Shown here: one piece after another, positions 57,999 to 64,000 of the stretch
How positions within the stretch are numbered: position 1 is the stretch's first letter
Layout of the letters: the number at the start of each line of letters is the position of its first letter
Assembly (NCBI GenBank): GCA_903907075.1
Contig: CAIVMQ010000001.1
Location: 62,001 to 126,000 of the forward strand
Source of the DNA: an uncultured Bacteroidia bacterium
GTDB lineage: Bacteria > Bacteroidota > Bacteroidia > Bacteroidales > Prolixibacteraceae
Direction: 5' to 3'
DNA length: 64,000 bases
Program-made: the position numbers and the translations under genes
Notes under the pieces: generated by a model
What the model saw: only the letters and a program-made list of their open reading frames with translations
Database searches by the model: none
Told to the model about the DNA's origin: nothing

Positions 57999-59666
57999 AT
58001 GTTTTTGAGAAAAAAACATACCACCACTAAGGAAAATGCAATTCTGAGGAATTACGTTAAATTCAGGACCTCCATCTACGGCCGGGTCGTTTTAATTATC
58101 ACCTATCTTTCAATTTTTCTTTTCGTGTCCTTTACACTAATCTTTAGATCTGTGAACGAACAGTATCTAAATACACTTATTCGACAAAGTGGAAATAACA
58201 TAGGATCAATTGTTGAAGGTGCATTATATCATTCAATGCTTGAGAATGATAAAAGTTCATTGCGCAATACTTTAGACATCATAAACACCCTTCCCGGAAT
58301 CGATGAAGTGAACATGTACGACAGCAACGAAGAGCTGGTCTACTCATCTTTTGCGTTAGACAATGATCATAAACACAGCGATCCCGATTGTAAAAGTTGT
58401 CATCCTCACATAAAAGAGATGTTCTCACAAAAGGAGAAATCGTACAAAATAATCAATGTCAATAGCGATTGTGAGATGAATGTAAATGACAATGGGAGTC
58501 GCCATCTGTTAATTAAATCACCTATTTTAAATGAGAAGTCCTGTTCGGTCAGTTCATGTCATGCTCATAACCAGAGTGAAGTGGTACTAGGCTCTTTGGT
58601 TATAAAAATACCGCTTGAGGCTCAAGATGCAGCAATTAAAAAATCGTCGATTGAATTCTTTCTGCTCGCCATTTTTGCAACTGCCCTCTTCGTTATGGTA
58701 CTTTTAATCTTTACCCGAAAAAAGATTAAAGAACCGCTTAATGCATTAATTAAGGCGAGCATAGCTGTATCAAACGGGGACAAAAGCACGCGTGTAGAGA
58801 TTCAACCCCATCAGCTTGATGATATGAGAATGGTTTCTGAGGCTTTTAACGATATGCTGGACAACTTACATTCTGCGACACTAGAGTTAGAGAATTGGTC
58901 GCAACAGCTCGAATACAAGGTTCAAAAAAAATCTGAGGAGTTGGGTGCTGCACAGCATGAGTTAATTCATGTGGAGAGGCTGGCATCGCTAGGTAAACTC
59001 TCTTCGTCTGTTGCTCATGAAATTAATAATCCGTTGTCAGGAATATTAATATATACCAAGCTATTATACAAGCAGGTAAGCAATCCAGAAGTATACGCCT
59101 CCAAGCGAGAGTCGATGCTTAAGCATTTAAAATTAATTGAGAATGAGACTAAGCGGTGTGGAGATATCGTGAAGGGGCTGCTCGATTTTTCAAGAAAGGA
59201 CCAGGATAATTTTGAGCCGAAACATCTTCATGAGACCTTAAAGGAGACTTATGAATTGATGAGCCATCCGATAAAAATAGCCAATATCGCCTTTAGTACT
59301 CAATTTTCAGCTGCATCAGATCTTATTTATTGCAATCCCAATCAGATTAAACAAGCTTGTGTAGCCTTGTTAGTAAACGCTTCAGAAGCGATAATTGAAA
59401 ACGGTGAGATCCTAATTAAAACAAGCAATCCGGACGATGAGCACATAATAGTTGAGATCATCGATAACGGTGTTGGAATTAATCCTGTTGATTTACCCCA
59501 TATCTTCGAACCATTCTTTTCAACGAAGTCAAATGTTAGTGGAACTGGTTTAGGACTAGCTATAGTTCATGGAATTATACAAAATCACAAAGGTAAGACT
59601 GAGGTTAAGTCAGAACCTGGTAATGGAACTACACTGACTATAATCTTACCATTAATTACAAGTTAA
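57999..59666 (+). CDS. Sensor histidine kinase with periplasmic c-type haem motifs
   Basis: A 555-residue kinase starting at ATG 57999 (an in-frame TTG at 57960 is less likely). TM1 lies at about 28-50 and TM2 at about 216-236; between them is a periplasmic sensor with C131-K-S-C134-H135 (CxxCH) and C182-x4-C187-H188 (CX4CH), both typical of covalent haem attachment. A HAMP region, a coiled coil and a HisKA domain follow with phospho-acceptor H340 in SVAHEINNPLSG. The HATPase domain has N-box VNASEAI, DNGVGI and GTGLGLAIVHGI. It phosphorylates the regulator encoded 10 bp downstream. The signal may be redox state or a gas or ligand at the haem. Kinase call is secure; haem binding is inferred. 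Confidence 0.93.
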   Translation: MFLRKKHTTTKENAILRNYVKFRTSIYGRVVLIITYLSIFLFVSFTLIFRSVNEQYLNTLIRQSGNNIGSIVEGALYHSMLENDKSSLRNTLDIINTLPGIDEVNMYDSNEELVYSSFALDNDHKHSDPDCKSCHPHIKEMFSQKEKSYKIINVNSDCEMNVNDNGSRHLLIKSPILNEKSCSVSSCHAHNQSEVVLGSLVIKIPLEAQDAAIKKSSIEFFLLAIFATALFVMVLLIFTRKKIKEPLNALIKASIAVSNGDKSTRVEIQPHQLDDMRMVSEAFNDMLDNLHSATLELENWSQQLEYKVQKKSEELGAAQHELIHVERLASLGKLSSSVAHEINNPLSGILIYTKLLYKQVSNPEVYASKRESMLKHLKLIENETKRCGDIVKGLLDFSRKDQDNFEPKHLHETLKETYELMSHPIKIANIAFSTQFSAASDLIYCNPNQIKQACVALLVNASEAIIENGEILIKTSNPDDEHIIVEIIDNGVGINPVDLPHIFEPFFSTKSNVSGTGLGLAIVHGIIQNHKGKTEVKSEPGNGTTLTIILPLITS

Positions 59667-59676
59667 GGATAGAATC

Positions 59677-61017
59677 ATGGCAAAAAAAATTTCAATCCTA
59701 ATTGTTGATGATGAGGAGTCTGTAAGAGATTCCCTCTACAACTGGTTTATCGAAGATGGTTATCGGGTGGCGTGTGCTGAAGATGCCCGTAAGGCATTTA
59801 TGCTACTTGAAAATGATCTATTTGACATTATTCTGGCAGATATTAAAATGCCGGGGATGGATGGTCTGGAGATGCTACGAAGGATCAAGGCAATCAAACC
59901 AGAAGCCATAGTTATTATTATGACGGCATTTGCAACTGTAGACACAGCGGTAAAGGCCCTTAAAGACGGCGCATATGACTATGTCACCAAACCATTCGAT
60001 CCCGATGATTTAACACATCTGATAAGAAATGCAACCAGAGAAATCTCCCTTGTAGACGAAAATGAGAACCTTAAAAAAAAGGTGATAACCTTAGAAAATG
60101 TGCAGGACATTATCGGGACAAGCGAAGCAATGAAGGATATGCTACGCGAAGTTGAAAGTGTAGCACAGACAAATTCGTCTGTAATCATAACGGGGGAAAG
60201 CGGAACAGGCAAGGAGCTCGTAGCCCGGGCAATACATACTAACTCGCCTCGAAGATTCTTCCCTTTTGTGAGTGTTCATTGCGGAGCGTTAACAGAGAGC
60301 CTACTGGAGAGTGAATTATTTGGCCACGAAAAAGGAGCATTTACCGGGGCGATGTATCACCGCAAAGGGAGATTCGAAATGGCCGATAGCGGATCTATAT
60401 TTCTCGACGAGATAGCAACAATATCACCAAAGATGCAGGTGGAACTACTAAGGGTTTTGGAATCAAAAACCTTTATTCGTGTTGGGGGAAACAAGGAGAT
60501 CAATTCAGATTTCAGGGTGATCTGCGCAACGAATAAGGATCTTAAAATAATGGTAGAACAAGGTACCTTCAGGGAAGATCTTTATTACCGTTTGAATGTA
60601 GTAACAATTCATATCCCACCACTGCGTGAACGAATTGCAGATATACCATTGCTAGTTGACTATTTCATCAAAAAATACTGTACTTCAATGAATAAGCCCC
60701 CTGCCTTAATTGATGCTACAGCCCTAAAGCGACTTCAGGAATTCAACTATCCCGGGAATATCCGTGAACTTGAGAATATGATCGAGAGAGCCATTGTCGT
60801 TGGTGATGGCCATAGAATTGCGCTTAAAGACCTCCCACTTGAAAAAACAATCGTAAATAATTCAACCGAGAGTCTCGATGATTTCGAACGAATCTTTATC
60901 CAACAGATCCTCCAAAAATATAGCTGGAATATCTCACGAACAGCAAAAGCACTAAAAGTTGACCGTGTGACCCTATACCACAAAATCAAAAAATACGACT
61001 TAAGACCAGTTGAATAA
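59677..61017 (+). CDS. NtrC-family sigma-54-dependent response regulator
   Basis: A 446-residue activator with three domains. The receiver (1-120) has D11-D12-like acids, phospho-acceptor D55 in ILADIKMPGMDG and K105 in VTKPFD. The AAA+ domain (about 140-375) has Walker A GESGTGKE, the sigma-54 contact loop GAFTGA at 220-225, and Walker B GSIFLDEI. The C-terminal Fis-type helix-turn-helix is NISRTAKALKVDRVTLYHKIKKY. It forms a two-gene signalling pair with the haem-type kinase and most likely binds the GTGT-N11-ACAC palindromes at 53016-53053 to activate the operon. Only the family and domains are seen directly; the target is inferred. Confidence 0.95.
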   Translation: MAKKISILIVDDEESVRDSLYNWFIEDGYRVACAEDARKAFMLLENDLFDIILADIKMPGMDGLEMLRRIKAIKPEAIVIIMTAFATVDTAVKALKDGAYDYVTKPFDPDDLTHLIRNATREISLVDENENLKKKVITLENVQDIIGTSEAMKDMLREVESVAQTNSSVIITGESGTGKELVARAIHTNSPRRFFPFVSVHCGALTESLLESELFGHEKGAFTGAMYHRKGRFEMADSGSIFLDEIATISPKMQVELLRVLESKTFIRVGGNKEINSDFRVICATNKDLKIMVEQGTFREDLYYRLNVVTIHIPPLRERIADIPLLVDYFIKKYCTSMNKPPALIDATALKRLQEFNYPGNIRELENMIERAIVVGDGHRIALKDLPLEKTIVNNSTESLDDFERIFIQQILQKYSWNISRTAKALKVDRVTLYHKIKKYDLRPVE

Positions 61018-61029
61018 TAAGCTTGAATA

Positions 61030-61590
61030 ATGAGTCTGCCAAATATAACCATACTCTCTTTTGGCATTTTCGAACAGGAGCTGCTTAAAAATTTAGCATT
61101 TGCAATCCAAGCTGAATTTGGCTATCCAGTAAATATTCAGGAGGCCCATCTTGATATCAGTGAATTTTATGACCCAGCACGAAGACAATATAACGGCAAT
61201 GCACTCTTAAAAATCATTGACACCTCAACTATTTCCGATTCGATAAAGATTGTGGGACTGTTCCAAGTTGACCTATTCATCCCTATTCTTACTTTTATTT
61301 TTGGCCAGGCCTTTTTAGATGGCAGGTCTGCCATAGCATCTGTTTACCGTCTCTGTAATGAACGATATGGAATGAATCAAAACAATCCTCTCTTAATGGA
61401 ACGGATAGAAAAAGAGTTAATTCATGAGCTTGGCCATACCTTTGGATTACTCCATTGTGATAATCCGATATGCGTTATGAGATCATCGACTTATTTAGAG
61501 GATGTCGATCAAAAAAGAAAAAATCTATGTCAAAGCTGTCAAACTAAACTAGCAATCAAAGGTGTAAAACCAATGAAAACAGACCAATAA
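61030..61590 (+). CDS. amzA: Archaemetzincin-type zinc metalloprotease
   Basis: A 186-residue protein with the complete archaemetzincin zinc signature: HELGHTFGLLHC (H132, E133, H136, H142, C143), then C148-x-M150, and C167-x-x-C170, which bind a catalytic zinc and a structural zinc. Length fits the family (about 180). There is no signal peptide, so it is cytoplasmic. The family is found in archaea, some bacteria and vertebrates, and its physiological substrate in bacteria is not known. The ATG follows the regulator stop by 12 bp, so it is transcribed with the kinase-regulator pair and may act in the same response. Confidence 0.93.
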   Translation: MSLPNITILSFGIFEQELLKNLAFAIQAEFGYPVNIQEAHLDISEFYDPARRQYNGNALLKIIDTSTISDSIKIVGLFQVDLFIPILTFIFGQAFLDGRSAIASVYRLCNERYGMNQNNPLLMERIEKELIHELGHTFGLLHCDNPICVMRSSTYLEDVDQKRKNLCQSCQTKLAIKGVKPMKTDQ

Positions 61591-61813
61591 AAACAACCTG
61601 TAATACCTGATGCGTGTTAAGCTATATTCTTGAACAAAATAAGATAAATATAATTATTAAATACCTTAATTACAACATCTTATAAATATTATTTTATTCT
61701 TATTTACTGCAATGTCCCATATGCGAATACTTAATATATCTTATTATTAATTACTATTCGCAATTCGTCTACAACGAATAAAAAGAGAAGAGACCTTAGG
61801 AAAGATCCTAAAA

Positions 61814-61844
61814 AAACCGCATCCGTCAAATGACGAACGCGGTT
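61814..61844 (-). terminator. Terminator of the Gfo/Idh gene
   Basis: AACCGC (61815-61820) pairs with GCGGTT (61839-61844), and inside it CGTCA pairs with TGACG around a tiny loop, with a 3x3 internal loop. On the minus strand the hairpin is followed by seven T's, 33 bases past the stop codon. The remaining gap 61591-61813 is AT-rich and shows only an ATTCGT-N5-ACGAAT repeat at 61763-61779. Confidence 0.82.
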
Positions 61845-61876
61845 AAGTATCTTCGTTTAAAAAAGCATTTCAGGAG

Positions 61877-63226
61877 CTAGTATTTAAAAACTTTTCCTCC
61901 TGCCATTACCTGTTGTGTCTTCTCATTAAACGTAGCTTTCTCTCCTGTACGAAGAGCAGCGGTAGTCATAATATTAGCAATTGAATGACTATACCCAGCC
62001 TCAACAGGAGCGTTAGTCTTTGGATTATTGGCACGGACACAGTCCATCCAATTCTTCATATGCGCATTAGTTAAACTGTCTGCACCAGTATTTGAGTTCG
62101 TTTCCACTTTCTCTTGTGGAAGCAAAAATTCTGCAAGCAAATTCTCTTTATAGCCCATATCCTTGGCATATTTTTCTTTTAATCCACCTTCAGAAGTAAC
62201 CTTGTTGGTATCTAAATCCAGCTTTCCTCCATTAGAGAAATACCACTCTTTAACACCACCAGCCTCATTGGTTTGACGAGACGAATAGATTACTTGAAAA
62301 CCCTCTTCTTGGTTATCTAATGGGCCGTAATCAAATACCGCACTCATGGTATCAAAGTTTCTACGTCCATCTTTCCAAACATAAATACTTCCATTAGCCG
62401 CAACTGAACGAGGATGAGGTAAGTGAGAGAACCAATGAACGGTATCAATCTGGTGCGACATCCATTGTCCGGGTATACCAGAAGAGTAAGGCCAGAACAA
62501 TCTGAATTCAAGATATTTTCTTGGATCCCATTTTTCAAATGGACGATTAAGTAAAAACCGTTTCCAGTCTGTATCGGATTCTTGAATTGAGGCGACCTCT
62601 TTGACACGTCTCCAACGACCCGGTTGATTTACATTCCAAGTCATTTCTACAGCACAAATCTTCCCAAACTTCCCCTCTTGAATATAGTCGTGCGCCGCTT
62701 GGTAATTTGGTCCTGAACGACGTTGAGATCCAATCTGAACAACCTTGCCACTATCTTTAACCGCTTTTTTCGCGTAGATGGCATCATCCATCGATTCAGC
62801 AAACGGTTTTTCACAATATACGTGCATGCCAGCGGTAACGGATTGGCCACATAACACAGCATGTTGAAAGTCGGCTGTTGAAATAATAACAGCATCCATT
62901 TTTTGGTTATAAAACTCATCGGTATTACGAGCTTCTAACGGAGTTGTATCGTTATGTTTTTTGACCCATTCGATCCCTTCTGAACGTCGCTTATTCCAGA
63001 TATCGCATACAGAGGCAAATTCAAAGTTCATCTCCTTCGCATATTTCTGAAAAGCTAATCCTAATGCCCCTTCAAATCGGCCTGAAAAGCCCAAGATTCC
63101 TACTTGGATACGATCATTTGCCCCAATAATTCGGCCATAACTCTTGGAGCTCATCCCAACTCCACCAATAGTTAATCCGGCAGCTCCAATAGCTGATTTC
63201 TGAATAAATTCTCTTCTGTTTGTCAT
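61877..63226 (-). CDS. Tat-exported Gfo/Idh/MocA-family oxidoreductase
   Basis: A 449-residue protein with a Tat signal (MTNRREFIQKSAIGAAGLTIGGVGMS). The Rossmann domain begins RIQVGILGFSGRFEGALGLAF; the catalytic motif E139-K140-P141 is present in HVYCEKPFAES, and the substrate domain contains VEMTWNVNQPGRWRR and SSGIPGQWMSHQIDTVHWF. Members are NAD(P)-dependent and act on sugars, inositols or glycosides; exported forms are abundant in polysaccharide-degrading Bacteroidota. A strong terminator follows. Unlike the copy at 48317, this one keeps the EKP lysine. Family call is secure; substrate unknown. Confidence 0.92.
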   Translation of the reverse strand: MTNRREFIQKSAIGAAGLTIGGVGMSSKSYGRIIGANDRIQVGILGFSGRFEGALGLAFQKYAKEMNFEFASVCDIWNKRRSEGIEWVKKHNDTTPLEARNTDEFYNQKMDAVIISTADFQHAVLCGQSVTAGMHVYCEKPFAESMDDAIYAKKAVKDSGKVVQIGSQRRSGPNYQAAHDYIQEGKFGKICAVEMTWNVNQPGRWRRVKEVASIQESDTDWKRFLLNRPFEKWDPRKYLEFRLFWPYSSGIPGQWMSHQIDTVHWFSHLPHPRSVAANGSIYVWKDGRRNFDTMSAVFDYGPLDNQEEGFQVIYSSRQTNEAGGVKEWYFSNGGKLDLDTNKVTSEGGLKEKYAKDMGYKENLLAEFLLPQEKVETNSNTGADSLTNAHMKNWMDCVRANNPKTNAPVEAGYSHSIANIMTTAALRTGEKATFNEKTQQVMAGGKVFKY

Positions 63227-63270
63227 GATGTAAGACTAAATAGTTTATTCGTTTAGTTAATAAATGCTTC

Positions 63271-63288
63271 TCCGTGTACGAACACGGA
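63271..63288 (-). promoter_or_regulatory. Hairpin upstream of the Gfo/Idh gene
   Basis: TCCGTGT-ACGA-ACACGGA is a perfect 7-bp inverted repeat 45 bases upstream of the Gfo/Idh ATG on the minus strand. A partial copy, CCGTGTGCGACAACG, follows at 63293-63307. It may be an operator or a leader hairpin. The 270-bp gap 63227-63496 otherwise holds the terminator listed next and no gene. Confidence 0.35.
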
Positions 63289-63397
63289 ACTGCCGTGTGC
63301 GACAACGCAACGAATGTAATTAAATTCTTTTAGATCCTAAAGATGTTTAAAAACATAGTTGCCAACTAGCAGGGAAAGGTCCGATGGGATGTAAATA

Positions 63398-63436
63398 AAA
63401 AAACCTTTAGCGTCAAAAGACTACCAAAGGTTTTTT
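63398..63436 (-). terminator. Terminator after the acyl-CoA dehydrogenase gene
   Basis: AAAAAACCTTT (63398-63408) and AAAGGTTTTTT (63426-63436) are exact complements, with an inner GTC-AAAA-GAC stem. It lies 60 bases past the acyl-CoA dehydrogenase stop codon on the minus strand and has T-runs on both strands. Confidence 0.82.
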
Positions 63437-63496
63437 CAATCAGAATCTGAGATCAATCAATTATGAGATATCAGAATAAGTAAAGTAACCGAGCAA

Positions 63497-64000
63497 TTAG
63501 AAATCGAGCCAGAAACTATTTTCATCATATTCAGCAACCACAACTGCAGTATTTGCGAAGTGGAAAGTGTTCATCATCGTTGAAATTTCTTGTTTCAATA
63601 CCAGTAATGCATTGTCAACCAGATCTTTTCTGAATCCCTTTTCCTCAAGATAAAGAACCATATCCAGCGACACAATTCGACTCATTACTTGTCCAAACTC
63701 AACTAATTTACGTTGTGCAAAAGGAGCTTCAATATCAAAACTCACTAACTCTTGAACACGGTCAGCAGCCCTTGCAGCATACCCTTTTAGAAATTGATAA
63801 AAACTTTTCTCTTTCGCCGTTTTCATCAACTTAAGAACCGATTCTGCAATTTGGTTGTAAAGAATATCATTTGATCCCTCAAAAATCTGGAATGGCCTAG
63901 TGTCTACAACTGAACGACCTGCTATATGATTAATCTTATATCCTTTAGCACCCACTAATTGAAGTAATGATTGAGCAGAATCTTGCATCATATCAGAAGT
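63497..64000 (-). CDS. Acyl-CoA dehydrogenase, C-terminal part (5' end outside window)
   Basis: The frame is open to the right edge of the window, so only the last 167 residues are seen; the internal ATG at 63991 is not a true start. The motif VVDTRPFQIFEGSNDILYNQIAESVL is the acyl-CoA dehydrogenase C-terminal block in which an E/R-x-Q-x-x-E/G-G region contacts FAD and the neighbouring subunit. The distal part (about residues 60-167) is an extra helical extension found in larger acyl-CoA dehydrogenases of Bacteroidota. The enzyme introduces a double bond in acyl-CoA and passes electrons to electron-transfer flavoprotein. Family call is good; chain-length specificity cannot be seen. Confidence 0.8.
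   Translation of the reverse strand, partial: TSDMMQDSAQSLLQLVGAKGYKINHIAGRSVVDTRPFQIFEGSNDILYNQIAESVLKLMKTAKEKSFYQFLKGYAARAADRVQELVSFDIEAPFAQRKLVEFGQVMSRIVSLDMVLYLEEKGFRKDLVDNALLVLKQEISTMMNTFHFANTAVVVAEYDENSFWLDF

Overview
The window looks like a chromosomal segment of a Bacteroidota bacterium, most likely an anaerobic or facultative, polysaccharide-degrading member of the Marinilabiliales/Bacteroidales type (the order-level guess is weak). Supporting signs are the AT-rich DNA, the DUF4270 lipoprotein, an outer-membrane barrel of the SPYSxxGIG type, a LytTR response regulator, short Cys-containing lipoprotein signals, weak or absent Shine-Dalgarno sequences, and a long run of secreted glycoside hydrolases (GH106, GH78, GH29, GH43, GH2, GH172, GH99-like). 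No insertion sequence, prophage or CRISPR array was seen.

Layout. 1-1039: 3' portion of a Pif1/RecD-like helicase gene (minus). 1163-3849: rhamnose uptake and isomerisation operon rhaT-rhaM-rhaA (minus). 4154-5299: GH172/DUF2961 enzyme. 5455-5528: a degenerate tRNA-Pro(CGG). 5607-10674: envelope genes (barrel protein, DUF4270 lipoprotein, Kelch lipoprotein) and a LytTR regulator. 10695-15893: an SOS-like mutagenesis cassette (DnaE-type polymerase and DinB on one strand, divergent XRE-S24 self-cleaving-type repressor on the other, inverted repeats between them). 15877-18603: TauE-like permease, MsrA, an unknown protein. 18688-23671: secreted GH2 beta-galactosidase and release factor 3. 24127-42221: a run of enzymes for rhamnose- and fucose-containing glycans. 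42249-44511: truA and an aldehyde dehydrogenase. 44603-52866: a second enzyme run (GH43, two GH78, Gfo/Idh, SGNH esterase). 53016-61590: the most unusual region, described below. 61877-64000: Tat-exported Gfo/Idh oxidoreductase and the 3' part of an acyl-CoA dehydrogenase gene.

How the genes fit together. The enzyme runs should strip rhamnose, fucose, galactose and arabinose-like residues and acetyl groups from a complex plant or algal polysaccharide. RhaT, RhaM and RhaA at the left side would take up and isomerise the released L-rhamnose, and an AraA-like isomerase sits inside the enzyme cluster. No SusC/SusD pair and no obvious locus regulator is present in the window, so uptake of oligosaccharides and control must be encoded elsewhere.

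The candidate for an undescribed system is the block 53016-61590. It encodes a membrane-anchored PstS-like domain fused to a GcvH-like domain, a Tat-exported 4x[4Fe-4S] HybA-like ferredoxin, a ten-helix NrfD/HybB-like quinone-reactive protein and a second membrane-anchored GcvH-like protein. A terminator separates these from a sensor kinase with periplasmic c-type haem motifs, an NtrC-family sigma-54 activator and an archaemetzincin. Upstream lie two abutting GTGT-N11-ACAC palindromes and a good -24/-12 element, which ties the operon to the NtrC-type regulator. Both GcvH-like domains lack the lipoyl lysine. No catalytic oxidoreductase subunit is nearby. I infer a quinone-linked periplasmic electron-transfer module switched on by a redox or ligand signal sensed at haem; its substrate cannot be read from the sequence.
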